From Curvibacter lanceolatus ATCC 14669 (GTDB lineage Bacteria > Pseudomonadota > Gammaproteobacteria > Burkholderiales > Burkholderiaceae_C), in NCBI RefSeq assembly GCF_000381265.1, contig NZ_KB906263.1, forward strand, positions 1 to 64,000: 64,000 nucleotides of DNA, in the 5' to 3' direction. Below the pieces are notes generated by a model, which did no database searches, had not been told where the DNA came from, and was given only the letters and a program-made list of their open reading frames with translations. The position numbers were made by a program, and so were the translations under genes. Positions 24,498 to 33,953 of this stretch are shown one piece after another (the stretch's first letter is position 1; each line of letters starts with the position of its first letter).

Positions 24498-26819
24498 TCA
24501 GGGTTGGCCGGCCGGGTGGGCCGAATGCACCGAATGCGCCGAAAGGGCGCTGGGGGTCAGGGTGGCGCCGTCGTCGTCCGATGCGTCCACGCGGCGGGCC
24601 TGCGCCTCGTACAGGCGCCAATAGGCCCCCTGCTTGGCCATCAACTCGTCGTGCGGGCCCACTTCGACCACCTGGCCACGGTCCATCACCACCAACCGAT
24701 CGGCCTTGCGCAGGGTGGAAAGCCGGTGGGCGATGGCGATGGTGGTGCGCCCCTGAACCAAGTTGTCGAGGGCGCGCTGGATTTCCTTCTCGGTCTCGGT
24801 GTCCACCGCCGAGGTGGCTTCATCGAGGATGAGGATGCGCGGGTCGATCAGCAGGGCGCGTGCAATCGAGATGCGCTGGCGCTCACCGCCCGACAGGCCC
24901 TGACCACGCTCGCCCACCAGCGAGTCGTAGCCCTGCGGCAGGCGCAGGATGAAGTCATGCGCATGTGCGGCCCGGGCGGCCGCCACGATCTCTTCACGCG
25001 AGGCGCCCGGCTTGCCGTAGGCGATGTTCTCGGCAATGGTGCCAAAGAACAGAAACGGCTCCTGCAGCACCAGGCCGATGTTGCTGCGGTAGTCCGACAC
25101 CTTGAAGCGGCGCACATCGGTGCCGTCGAGCTTGATGGCCCCATCGGTCACGTCATAAAAGCGGCAGATCAGGTTCACCAGCGTGCTCTTGCCCGAGCCG
25201 CTGTGCCCCACCAGGCCGATCATTTCGCCAGGCTGGATGTCCAGATCCACCCCGCGGATCACCGTGCGCGTGCCATAACGGAAGCCGATGCCGCTCATTT
25301 CGATGCGGCCCAAGACCCGCGGCAGGGGTGCCGGCTGGCTGGGCTCAGGCACATTCGAGATGTGGTCCAGGATGTCAAAAATGCGCTTGGCACCTGCCGC
25401 GGCCTTTTGCGTCACCGACACGATGCGGCTCATCGAATCCAGCCGGGTGTAGAAGCGCCCGATGTAGGCGATGAAGGCGGTCAACACCCCCACCGTGATC
25501 TGGCTCTTGGACACCAGCCAGATGCCAAAACCCCACACCACCAGCAGGCCGATCTCGGTCAGCAGCGACACCGTGGGCGAAAACAGCGACCAGGTGCGGT
25601 TGAGCTTGTCGTTGACCTCCAGGTTGTGCCGGTTGGCCTGCTTGAAGCGGTCGGCCTCGCGTTGCTCCTGGGCAAAGGCCTTGACCACCCGGATGCCCGG
25701 AATGGTGTCGGCCAGCACGTTGGTCACCTGCGACCAGACCCGGTCGATCTTCTCGAAGCCGGTGCGCAGCCGGTCCCGCACGGTGTGGATCAGCCAGGCA
25801 ATGAAGGGCAGCGGCACCAGGGTGACCAGGGCCAGCCAGGGGTTGATCGAGAACAGAATCACCGCGGTCATGGCGATCATGAGCACGTCGGTGACGAAAT
25901 CCAGCGCGTGCAAGGACAGGAACACGTTGATGCGGTCGGTTTCCGAGCCAATGCGGTTCATCAGGTCGCCAGTGCGCTTGCCGCCAAAATAATCCAGCGA
26001 CAGCCGCAGCAAGTGTTCGTAGGTGGTGGTGCGCAGGTCGGCACCGATGCGCTCGGACACCAGCGCCAATATGTAAGTGCGCGCCCAACTCAGCCCCCAG
26101 GCCGCCAGCGCCGACAACAGCAGCCCGCTCAGGTACAGCAGCACCAGCATGGGGTCGATCTGCTTGCCGTTCTGGAACGGGATCAGGATGTCGTCCATCA
26201 GCGGGATGGTCAGGTACGGCGGGATCAGGGTGGCCGCGGTGGAAGCCAGCGTCAGCGCGAACCCGGTGAACAGTTGCTTGCGATAGGGTCGGGCAAAACG
26301 CCACAGGCGCAGCAGCACCCAGGTGGAGGTGGGGGCCTGCAGCTCACGGGCACAGGCCGGGCACTCCTCGCTGTCAGATGGCAGCAAGGCGCCGCACGAG
26401 GGGCAGGCCGCCGCCTCATCCGTCTCGACCGGGGCGGCGCCCGCCAACAAGGCCAAGCGCTGCTCGAACACCTTGATCACGCGCATGGCGTGCACGTCCA
26501 GCGCCATCGTGAAACGCCAGCGCGCCAGGCGCTCGCCCGGGCCCAGCAGCTCCAGCAGGCCCACGCCGGCGTGGTCGCTGTGGCGCAGGCGCAGGCCCGC
26601 GTGCAGGGGCCAGGACTGCCATTGCCCGGCCCCTGGGGCCCAGCTGAGCAGGCGTTGCTCGGTGACCACCAGCAGGCCGTTGGAGAAATTAAGACGCTCG
26701 TCCAGGTCAACCGGCAGGGAAGCGAGCACGTTTTCACCACGTGCAAGCTGAGATTGGGGGTTGATTCTTCCGGGATCCGCCGCTTCGCCAGATGAACCTA
26801 CAGGATGTGAATGTTGCAT
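24498..26819 (-). CDS. Cyanophycin-associated ABC transporter (fused permease-ATPase)
   Basis: A 773-residue half-transporter of the exporter type from ATG 26819. Residues 25-130 form a PH/GRAM-like start (ENVLASLPVDLDERLN; LLVVTEQRLLSW), followed by a zinc ribbon with C139, C142, C153 and C156. Six membrane helices fill 180-465. The ATPase part has Walker A GHSGSGKST at 538-546, LSGGE at 642-646 and Walker B ILILDEATS at 662-670. The PH-like and ribbon parts are absent from ordinary MsbA/LmrA-type exporters. It heads the DUF1854-queC transcript and diverges from the synthetase genes, so a role in moving a cyanophycin precursor or product is the natural guess. A far longer open frame continues upstream but is not this gene. 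Confidence 0.88.
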   Translation of the reverse strand: MQHSHPVGSSGEAADPGRINPQSQLARGENVLASLPVDLDERLNFSNGLLVVTEQRLLSWAPGAGQWQSWPLHAGLRLRHSDHAGVGLLELLGPGERLARWRFTMALDVHAMRVIKVFEQRLALLAGAAPVETDEAAACPSCGALLPSDSEECPACARELQAPTSTWVLLRLWRFARPYRKQLFTGFALTLASTAATLIPPYLTIPLMDDILIPFQNGKQIDPMLVLLYLSGLLLSALAAWGLSWARTYILALVSERIGADLRTTTYEHLLRLSLDYFGGKRTGDLMNRIGSETDRINVFLSLHALDFVTDVLMIAMTAVILFSINPWLALVTLVPLPFIAWLIHTVRDRLRTGFEKIDRVWSQVTNVLADTIPGIRVVKAFAQEQREADRFKQANRHNLEVNDKLNRTWSLFSPTVSLLTEIGLLVVWGFGIWLVSKSQITVGVLTAFIAYIGRFYTRLDSMSRIVSVTQKAAAGAKRIFDILDHISNVPEPSQPAPLPRVLGRIEMSGIGFRYGTRTVIRGVDLDIQPGEMIGLVGHSGSGKSTLVNLICRFYDVTDGAIKLDGTDVRRFKVSDYRSNIGLVLQEPFLFFGTIAENIAYGKPGASREEIVAAARAAHAHDFILRLPQGYDSLVGERGQGLSGGERQRISIARALLIDPRILILDEATSAVDTETEKEIQRALDNLVQGRTTIAIAHRLSTLRKADRLVVMDRGQVVEVGPHDELMAKQGAYWRLYEAQARRVDASDDDGATLTPSALSAHSVHSAHPAGQP

Positions 26820-27002
26820 TTTGATTCCGTACCGCGCGGCACCGTTCGACCTCCCGCGCTCAAGCAGGAAAAGTCGATTTTCGCCGAAACCGAGGCCATG
26901 CGGCAGGCTGCGGGAGAATGTGGCGTGACCGAGCCCCCCAAACTGAGCGCACAATCTCGCCTGACTGGCGGTATGGCGCCAGGCCCAGAACCCGACTCGA
27001 AC
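26820..27002. promoter_or_regulatory. Divergent control region of the cyanophycin genes
   Basis: These 183 bases separate the starts of the ABC transporter gene (26819, minus) and the first cyanophycin synthetase gene (27003, plus), so they must hold both promoters. In-frame ATG codons upstream of 27003 exist (26811 and others), but the chain from 27003 is the one that matches the family. No obvious operator stands out. Confidence 0.5.
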
Positions 27003-29222
27003 ATGATCAAAGCCGACGATCTCAAGCTCTTGCGCATCAATTACCTGCGCGGCCCCAACATCTGGACTTACCGCTCCGTGCTGGAAGTCTGGCTGGACCT
27101 CGGGGAACTGGAAGACTACCCCTCCAACAAGATCCCGGGCTTCAAAGACCGGTTGGTCACCCTGCTGCCCGCCTTGATCGAACACCACTGCGGTGTCGGT
27201 GAACGAGGCGGCTTTCTGCAGCGGCTGGAGGAAGGCACCTGGGCCGGGCACATCCTGGAGCACATCGTCATCGAGTTGCTGAACCTGGCGGGCATGCCCA
27301 CCGGCTTTGGCCAGACCCGCAGCACCTCGCGCCACGGCGTGTACCGCATGGTGTTCCGTGCCCGCGAAGAGCGCGTGGCCCGTGCCGCCCTGGACGAAGG
27401 CCACAAACTGCTGATCGCCACCATCAAAGGCGAGGCCTTTGACGTGAAGACGGCCGTGAACCGCGTGCGCACCGAGGTGGACAACTGCTACCTCGGCCCC
27501 AGCACGGCCTGCATCGTTGACGCCGCCACCGACCGCCGCATCCCCCACATCCGACTGAACGACGGCAACCTGGTGCAACTGGGCTACGGCGCCAGCCAGC
27601 GCCGCATCTGGACAGCCGAGACCGAATTCACCAGCGCCATTGCCGAAGGCATTGCCGGCGACAAGGACCTGACCAAATCGCTGCTCAAGTCGTGTGGCGT
27701 GCCGGTGCCCGAGGGCCAGATCGTCAACAGCCCCGAGGAAGCCTGGGAAGCCGCTCAGGACATCGGCCTGCCGGTGGTGGTCAAGCCCTCGGACGCCAAC
27801 CATGGCCGCGGCGTGACACTCGACCTGCACGAGCAGGCCGACATCGAAGCCGCCTACCACGTGGCCTACCCGGAAGGCAGCGACGTGATGGTCGAGCGCT
27901 TCATCCCGGGCCACGAACACCGCCTGCTGGTGGTGGGTGACCGGGTGGTGGCCGCCGCCCGCGGCGAGATCATCGGCATCACCGGCGACGGTCGCAGCAC
28001 CGTGCGCCAGCTGATCGACAGCCAACTCAACTCCGACCCGCGCCGCGGCATCGAAGAAGAGTTTCCGCTCGAAACCATCGTCATCGAAACCAACACCAAG
28101 GTGCAGCTCGAGATCCAGCGCCAGGGCCTGACGCCCGACGCCGTGCCGGTCGCCGGCCGCGTTGTGGTGATCGAGCGCAACGGCAACGTGGCCATCGACT
28201 GCACCGACAGCGTGCACCCCGAAGTGGCCCATGCGGCCACCCTGGCCGCCCGCGTGGTGGGCCTGGACATCGCCGGCATCGACATGGTGGCGCAGGACAT
28301 TTCGCGCCCCCTGGCCGACCAGGGCGGCGCCATCGTCGAGGTCAACGCCGGCCCCGGCCTGCTGATGCACCTGAAGCCCGCCGAGGGCTCGCCGCGCCCG
28401 GTGGGCCGCGCCATCGTCGACCACCTGTTCCCCGAAACCGAGGGCGACACCGCCCCGGGCCGCATCCCGGTGGTGGGCGTGGCCGGCACCCGGGACACCC
28501 ACAAGATCGCCCGCATGGTGGCCTGGCTGGCCCACCTGAGCGGCCGCCAGACCGGCCTGGCCTGCCGAGACGGCCTGTTCCTGGACCGCCGCCGCGTCGA
28601 ATCGGTGAACTGTGCCCACTGGGAAGCCGGCCACCGCCTGCTGATGAACCACTCGGTGCAGGCCACGGTGATCGAAAACGGGGCCGAAACCATTCTGCGC
28701 GACGGCCTGCCCTACGATCGCTGCCAGGTGGGCGTGGTGACCGACCTCGAAGGCTTTGAAGCCCTGAGCCACTACGACGTGCACGAAGCCGACCAGATGG
28801 TGCGCGTGATGCGCACCCAGGTGGACGTGGTGCTGCCCGATGGCGTGGCGGTGCTCAACACCGCCGACACCCGTGTCAGCGACATGGCCTCGCTGTGCGA
28901 CGGCTCGGTGGTGCTGTACGGCCTGCAGGCCGACATCCCCGCCATCGAGGCGCACCGCGCCAGCCAGGGCCGCGCCGTCTACCTCAAGCAAGGCTATGTG
29001 GTGCTGGCCGCAGGCAGCCACGAAAAGGTGCTGTCCGACCTGGGCGACATCCGCGAGCGCCAGAACACCGCCTTCCCCATGACCGAAGAGGCCCTGCTGG
29101 CCGCGGTGGCCACGGCCTGGGCCCTGGACATCTCGCCCGACCTGATCGCCGCCGGCATCGAGACCTTCGATCCCGATCCACAACCGGTTCGCCCCGCAGG
29201 CAGCACCGCCTTTTTCCGCTGA
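27003..29222 (+). CDS. CphA-like protein (CphA' / CphA2 type), Mur-ligase site degenerate
   Basis: A 739-residue paralogue of cyanophycin synthetase. The N-terminal domain (1-160, LRGPNIWTYRSVLEVWLDLG) and ATP-grasp domain (about 215-475, PVVVKPSDANHGRGVTLDL; IVEVNAGPGLLMH) are intact. The Mur-ligase-like domain reads VAGTRDTHK (493-501) where active CphA has GTNGKTT, so the Walker lysine is missing, and its C-terminal part is gone (about 115 residues shorter than its neighbour). It may use only the ATP-grasp site, as cyanobacterial CphA2 does to join preformed Asp-Arg dipeptides. The gap to cphA is 43 bases. Confidence 0.9.
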   Translation: MIKADDLKLLRINYLRGPNIWTYRSVLEVWLDLGELEDYPSNKIPGFKDRLVTLLPALIEHHCGVGERGGFLQRLEEGTWAGHILEHIVIELLNLAGMPTGFGQTRSTSRHGVYRMVFRAREERVARAALDEGHKLLIATIKGEAFDVKTAVNRVRTEVDNCYLGPSTACIVDAATDRRIPHIRLNDGNLVQLGYGASQRRIWTAETEFTSAIAEGIAGDKDLTKSLLKSCGVPVPEGQIVNSPEEAWEAAQDIGLPVVVKPSDANHGRGVTLDLHEQADIEAAYHVAYPEGSDVMVERFIPGHEHRLLVVGDRVVAAARGEIIGITGDGRSTVRQLIDSQLNSDPRRGIEEEFPLETIVIETNTKVQLEIQRQGLTPDAVPVAGRVVVIERNGNVAIDCTDSVHPEVAHAATLAARVVGLDIAGIDMVAQDISRPLADQGGAIVEVNAGPGLLMHLKPAEGSPRPVGRAIVDHLFPETEGDTAPGRIPVVGVAGTRDTHKIARMVAWLAHLSGRQTGLACRDGLFLDRRRVESVNCAHWEAGHRLLMNHSVQATVIENGAETILRDGLPYDRCQVGVVTDLEGFEALSHYDVHEADQMVRVMRTQVDVVLPDGVAVLNTADTRVSDMASLCDGSVVLYGLQADIPAIEAHRASQGRAVYLKQGYVVLAAGSHEKVLSDLGDIRERQNTAFPMTEEALLAAVATAWALDISPDLIAAGIETFDPDPQPVRPAGSTAFFR

Positions 29223-29265
29223 ACACCGGCTGCTCCCCAGCGCCCACTGAACCCAAGAGAAACAG

Positions 29266-31833
29266 ATGGAAGTCTCACGCATCCGGGCCCTGCGCGGCCC
29301 CAACATCTGGAGCCGCCACACCGCCATCGAGGCCGTGGTGGAATGTGCCCCCGCCGAGCGCTCGATTGCCGCCCTGGAGGGCTTCGAAGCCCGCATCCGC
29401 GCCCTCTTCCCGGGCCTGGGGCCCCTGCGCCACGACAGCAACGAAGGCCCGGTGTCGCTGGCCCACGTGCTTGAAGCGGCCGGCCTGGCGCTGCAATCGC
29501 AGGCCGGCTGCCCGGTCACCTACAGCCGCACCAGCACCACCTCCGAAGCCGGCATCTACCAGGTGGTGATCGAGTACAGCGAAGAAGCCGTCGGCCGCCA
29601 GGCCTTCGACCTGTCGCTGGCCTTGATCGCGGCGGCACAGAACAACACGGCCTTCGACATCGACGAGGCCATCGTCAAGCTGCGTGAAACCGATGAGGAC
29701 GAGCGCCTGGGCCCCAGCACCGGCTCCATCGTCGAGGCCGCCGTCAAGCGTGGCATTCCCTACCGCCGCCTGACCTCGGGCAGCCTGGTGCAGTTTGGCT
29801 GGGGCTCGCGCCAGCGCCGCATCCAGGCCGCCGAGGTGGACACCACCAGCGCCGTGGCCGAATCCATCGCGCAAGACAAAGACCTGACCAAGATGCTGCT
29901 GCGCGCCGCCGGCGTGCCCGTGCCGCTGGGCCGCCCGGCCACCAGCCCCGACGACGCCTGGGCTGCGGCCCTCGAAATCGGCCTGCCCGTGGTGCTCAAG
30001 CCGCAAGACGGCAACCAGGGCAAGGGCGTGACCGTCAACATCGTCGACCGCGCCCACCTGGACCTGGCCTACAAGGCCGCCGCCGACATCGGAGAGGTGT
30101 TGGTCGAAAAATACCTGCCCGGCAACGACTTCCGCCTGTTGGTGGTGGGCGATCGCCTGGTGGCCGCGGCCCGCCGCGACCCGCCCCAGGTGATCGGTGA
30201 CGGCGTGCACACCGTGCGCGAACTGGTCGACATCGTGAACGCCGACCCGCGCCGCGGCGTGGGCCACGCCACCTCGCTGACCAAGATCCGCTTTGACGAC
30301 ATCGCCATCGCCCGCCTGTCCCTGCAAGATCTGAAACCCGAATCCGTGCCGCCCAAGGGCCAACGCGTGATCCTGCGCAACAACGCCAACCTGAGCACCG
30401 GCGGCACCGCCACCGATGTGACCGACGACGTGCACCCCGAAGTGGCCGCGCGCGCCGTGGCCGCCGCCCAGATGGTGGGCATGCACATCTGCGGCGTGGA
30501 CGTGGTCTGCGAAAGCGTGCTGCGCCCGCTCGAAGAGCAACACGGCGGCATCGTTGAAGTCAACGCCGCCCCCGGCCTGCGCATGCACCTGATGCCCTCG
30601 TTCGGCAAGGGCCGCCAGGTGGGTGAGGCCATGGTCTCGCACCTGTACAACAGCGGCGACGACGGCCGCATCCCGGTGGTGGCCGTCACCGGCACCAACG
30701 GCAAGACCACCACCGCCCGCCTGATCACCCACCTGTTCAGCGCCAGCGGCCTGCGCGTGGGCATGACCAACACCGACGGCGTGTACGTGAACGGCCGCCA
30801 GATCGACAGCGGCGACTGCAGCGGCCCCAAGAGCGCCCGCAACGTGCTGCTGCACCCCGATGTGGACGCAGCCGTGTTCGAGACCGCCCGCGGCGGCATC
30901 CTGCGCGAAGGCCTGGGCTTTGACCGCTGCCAGGTGGCCGTGGTCACCAACGTGGGCGCCGGCGACCACCTGGGCATGAACTACATCGACACCGTGGAAG
31001 ACCTGGCCGTGGTCAAGCGCGTGATCGTGCAGAACGTGGCCCCGCAGGGCTACGCCGTGCTCAACGCCGTCGACCCCATGGTCGCCGCCATGGCCGAAAG
31101 CTGCCCAGGCCAGGTGATCTACTTTGCCCGCGACCGCAACCACCCCGTCATGGCCACCCACCGGGCCCAGGGCAAGCGCACCGTCTATGTCGATGGCGAC
31201 GCCATCGTGGTGGCTGAAGGCACCTGGCGCGAGCACATCCTGCTGCGCGACGTGCCCATCACCCGCAATGGCACCATCGGCTTCCAGGTGGACAACGTGA
31301 TGGCTGCCGTGGCCGCCGCCTGGGGCGTGGGCCTGAGCTGGGACACCATCCGCAGCGGCGTGGCCAGCTTTGTCAACGACAGCGACAACGCCCCCGGCCG
31401 CTTCAACGTGATGGACTTCCGCGGCGCCACCGTGATTGCCGACTACGGCCACAACCCAGACGCCATGCGCGCCCTGGTCTCGGCCGTCGAAGCCATGCCG
31501 GCCCAGCGCCGCGCCGTGGTCATCAGCGGCGCTGGCGACCGGCGCGACGAAGACATCACCGAACAGACCGCCATCCTGGGCCAGGCCTTTGACGATGTGG
31601 TGCTGTACGAAGACGCCTGCCAGCGCGGCCGCGCCGACGGGGAAGTGATGGCCCTGCTGCGCCAAGGCCTGGCCGGCGCCACCCGCACCCGCCATGTCGA
31701 AGAGATCCAGGGCGAGTTCAAGGCCATCGACGTGGCCCTGGACCGCCTGCAACCCGGCGACCTGTGCCTGGTGCTGGTGGATCAGGCGGAAGAGGCGCTG
31801 GCCCACCTGGCCAAAAGGGTGGCGGAGGGGTAA
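29266..31833 (+). CDS. cphA: Cyanophycin synthetase
   Basis: CphA builds cyanophycin, poly-aspartate with arginine side chains, a nitrogen and carbon store kept as cytoplasmic granules. The 855-residue chain starts MEVSRIRALRGPNIWSRHTA. The ATP-grasp domain (about 215-465, PVVLKPQDGNQGKGVT; IVEVNAAPGLRMH) activates the backbone carboxylate, and the Mur-ligase domain (from about 470) has an intact P-loop GTNGKTT at residues 476-482 and TARGGILREGLGFD. Both catalytic halves look functional. It is preceded by its degenerate paralogue, and no cyanophycinase gene is in the window. Confidence 0.96.
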   Translation: MEVSRIRALRGPNIWSRHTAIEAVVECAPAERSIAALEGFEARIRALFPGLGPLRHDSNEGPVSLAHVLEAAGLALQSQAGCPVTYSRTSTTSEAGIYQVVIEYSEEAVGRQAFDLSLALIAAAQNNTAFDIDEAIVKLRETDEDERLGPSTGSIVEAAVKRGIPYRRLTSGSLVQFGWGSRQRRIQAAEVDTTSAVAESIAQDKDLTKMLLRAAGVPVPLGRPATSPDDAWAAALEIGLPVVLKPQDGNQGKGVTVNIVDRAHLDLAYKAAADIGEVLVEKYLPGNDFRLLVVGDRLVAAARRDPPQVIGDGVHTVRELVDIVNADPRRGVGHATSLTKIRFDDIAIARLSLQDLKPESVPPKGQRVILRNNANLSTGGTATDVTDDVHPEVAARAVAAAQMVGMHICGVDVVCESVLRPLEEQHGGIVEVNAAPGLRMHLMPSFGKGRQVGEAMVSHLYNSGDDGRIPVVAVTGTNGKTTTARLITHLFSASGLRVGMTNTDGVYVNGRQIDSGDCSGPKSARNVLLHPDVDAAVFETARGGILREGLGFDRCQVAVVTNVGAGDHLGMNYIDTVEDLAVVKRVIVQNVAPQGYAVLNAVDPMVAAMAESCPGQVIYFARDRNHPVMATHRAQGKRTVYVDGDAIVVAEGTWREHILLRDVPITRNGTIGFQVDNVMAAVAAAWGVGLSWDTIRSGVASFVNDSDNAPGRFNVMDFRGATVIADYGHNPDAMRALVSAVEAMPAQRRAVVISGAGDRRDEDITEQTAILGQAFDDVVLYEDACQRGRADGEVMALLRQGLAGATRTRHVEEIQGEFKAIDVALDRLQPGDLCLVLVDQAEEALAHLAKRVAEG

Positions 31834-31861
31834 AACGGGCCCGGTCCCCACCGATACCCCA

Positions 31862-31886
31862 GGAGGCCCTGCCGATCAGGGCCTCC
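31862..31886 (+). terminator. Hairpin after cphA, possible terminator
   Basis: A perfect 10-bp stem (GGAGGCCCTG, pairing with CAGGGCCTCC) with a 5-base loop lies 28 bases past the cphA stop. No T-run follows, so the terminator call is tentative. Confidence 0.5.
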
Positions 31887-32027
31887 AACACGACAGCAAC
31901 CTATCTTTACCAATCCAAAATCATGTAGTTAGAATCCAGCGGATTGGAGGGTTGCTCATCGTGACCGCGCGATCGAACGACCGGCGCGCTCGGTCACCTG
32001 CCGTCCAGCAGCCCACCCGCAGGACGC

Positions 32028-33953
32028 ATGACGCTTCGAGTACTCCATATCGGCAAGTTCTACCCCCCGGACCTGGGTGGTATGGAAACCTTCTTGGAAG
32101 GGCTTGTCGCCGAGCAACGCCGACAGGGCGTGGATGCCCGGGTGCTGGTCCACGGTCGGCCCAGGCCCGACGACCCAGCCTGGCTGGTCCGGGTTCCGGT
32201 ACAGATCCAACTGGTCTATGCCCCGATCGCGCTGGGCTTCCGTCCCGCATTGCGGCAACTGCTGGATGAGTTCAGACCCGACATCCTGCACCTGCACCTG
32301 CCCAACAACGCCAGCTTCTGGTGCCTGACGCTCCCTCGCGCGCTACGCACACCCTGGGTTGTGCATTGGCATTCCGACGTGCTGGTCAACCCCCGGCGCA
32401 GCGCGTTGAGGCTGGCCTACGTGGCCTATCGCCCGTTCGAGCGGGCCGTCCTGTCGCGCGCCGCGCGCATCATTGCCACCTCACCCGACTACCTCGAAGC
32501 CAGCAACCCCTTGCGGCCCTGCCGCTCCACCTGCGCCGTGGTCCCGCTGGCCCTGGACCCCAACCCGCCCCCAGCCACGGACGCGCCCATCGCAGGCTGG
32601 AACAGCGGAACCTTCCGGCTGCTGTCCATCGGCCGACTTGCACATTACAAAGGCTTTGACACCCTGATCCGAGCCGTGGCCACCACACCGGGGCTCGAAC
32701 TGCTGATCATCGGCGAGGGCGAACAACGCCCCAAGCTCGAGTCCTTGATCCGGCAACTGACGCCACAGGGCACCTCACCACGTATACGCCTTCTGGGTGC
32801 ACTCAACGAGGCCGGCAAGACCCGGCTGCTGGCCGACACCGAGTTGTTCTGCCTCGCCTCCTGTGAACGCACCGAGGCCTTTGGCATGGTGGTGCTCGAG
32901 GCCATGCGCCTGGGACGCCCCTGCCTGGTCTCCGACCTGACGGGATCAGGCCTGCCCTGGCTGATCCGGGAAAGTGGCGCCGGCTGGCTGGTTTCAGATC
33001 CGACCCGGGTCGAGTCCTGGCAGGCCTGCCTGGCGGACCTTCCGGCCCGGCGCGCCGAATTGGCAGCCGCTGGGGCGCGTGGGCGGACGGCCCTGGAAAG
33101 CCGCTTCGCAATGGCGGCTTGCGAACAGGCATTGCGCCATCAATATGCCCTGTGCGCCGAATGGCCCGCGCCCCGACGGCCGGACCGCACGATGCTGGTG
33201 GTGATTCCGGCCCGTGATGAAGTCGAGACCATCGCGACACTGATCGGACAACTCCGCGTGGCGGGCCATCGCGACGTGCTGGTGATCGACGACCATAGCC
33301 AGGATGGCACCGGGGAGGCCGCGCTCAACGCCGGCGCACGGGTGATTCGCCCGGTGCTGCCCCTGGGCGCCTGGGGCGGAATGCAGACCGGCATCCGCTA
33401 CGGCCTGCGGGCAGGGTTTGGCCATGTGCTGACGATGGATGCAGATGGCCAGCACGAGGTACAGGAAATTCCCAAGCTGCTGGCCGCATCGCCACAGGCC
33501 GACGTGGTCATCGGGGCCTTTCCCGAACGGGCCAGCCGCCTGCGCCTGTTGGCCTGGGCCTGGTTCAGACGCCTGTCCGGCTTTGACCTGCGCGACCTGA
33601 CCTCGGGCTTCCGTCTCTACAACCATGCGGCCATGAGCGTCGTGGCCGCTCCAGCGGCCACCCAGCTCGATTACCAGGACGTCGGGGCCTTGCTGATGAT
33701 CCGCCGCGCCGGCCTCTCCATCGAAGAGGTCCCGGTCCAGATGCAGTTGCGACTGAGCGGCAAGTCACGCATTTTCAACTCGTGGTTCAGTGTCCTCAAG
33801 TACATGGCCATCACCACGCTGCTGTGCCTGTCGCGCTGGGAGATCCCCTCGATCGGCCCGCAACCAAAGTCACGGCACCGAATTGGCGAATCGTCCGAGT
33901 CAATCCCGCCGCCCACTCCCCATCCAGCGACAGGAAGTTCGACCCACCCATGA
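32028..33953 (+). CDS. Two-domain glycosyltransferase, GT4-GT2 fusion
   Basis: A 641-residue fusion. Residues 1-375 are a GT4-type transferase (LHIGKFYPPDLGGMETFLEG; LLSIGRLAHYKGFDTLI; ASCERTEAFGMVVLEAMRLG), retaining sugar transfer from a nucleotide sugar. Residues 389-600 are a GT2 domain of the polyprenol-phosphate-sugar synthase type (MLVVIPARDEVETIATLIG; DDHSQDGTGEAA; D471-A-D473 with GQHE; a TSGFRLYNHAAM loop), which makes polyprenyl-P-mannose or -glucose. No membrane segment is visible. The next gene starts inside its stop codon (ATGA). The sugars are unknown. Confidence 0.88.
   Translation: MTLRVLHIGKFYPPDLGGMETFLEGLVAEQRRQGVDARVLVHGRPRPDDPAWLVRVPVQIQLVYAPIALGFRPALRQLLDEFRPDILHLHLPNNASFWCLTLPRALRTPWVVHWHSDVLVNPRRSALRLAYVAYRPFERAVLSRAARIIATSPDYLEASNPLRPCRSTCAVVPLALDPNPPPATDAPIAGWNSGTFRLLSIGRLAHYKGFDTLIRAVATTPGLELLIIGEGEQRPKLESLIRQLTPQGTSPRIRLLGALNEAGKTRLLADTELFCLASCERTEAFGMVVLEAMRLGRPCLVSDLTGSGLPWLIRESGAGWLVSDPTRVESWQACLADLPARRAELAAAGARGRTALESRFAMAACEQALRHQYALCAEWPAPRRPDRTMLVVIPARDEVETIATLIGQLRVAGHRDVLVIDDHSQDGTGEAALNAGARVIRPVLPLGAWGGMQTGIRYGLRAGFGHVLTMDADGQHEVQEIPKLLAASPQADVVIGAFPERASRLRLLAWAWFRRLSGFDLRDLTSGFRLYNHAAMSVVAAPAATQLDYQDVGALLMIRRAGLSIEEVPVQMQLRLSGKSRIFNSWFSVLKYMAITTLLCLSRWEIPSIGPQPKSRHRIGESSESIPPPTPHPATGSSTHP

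Noticed and set aside
24498-29519. Minus-strand frame of 1673 codons extending the ABC transporter
   Set aside because: Only the portion from 26819 downward matches the ABC family. The upstream part is antisense to the cyanophycin synthetase gene and has shadow composition.
29275-31851. Minus-strand frame of 858 codons opposite cphA
   Set aside because: Antisense to an obviously real gene with every motif intact; the minus-strand product is histidine-, glycine- and valine-rich with no known domain.
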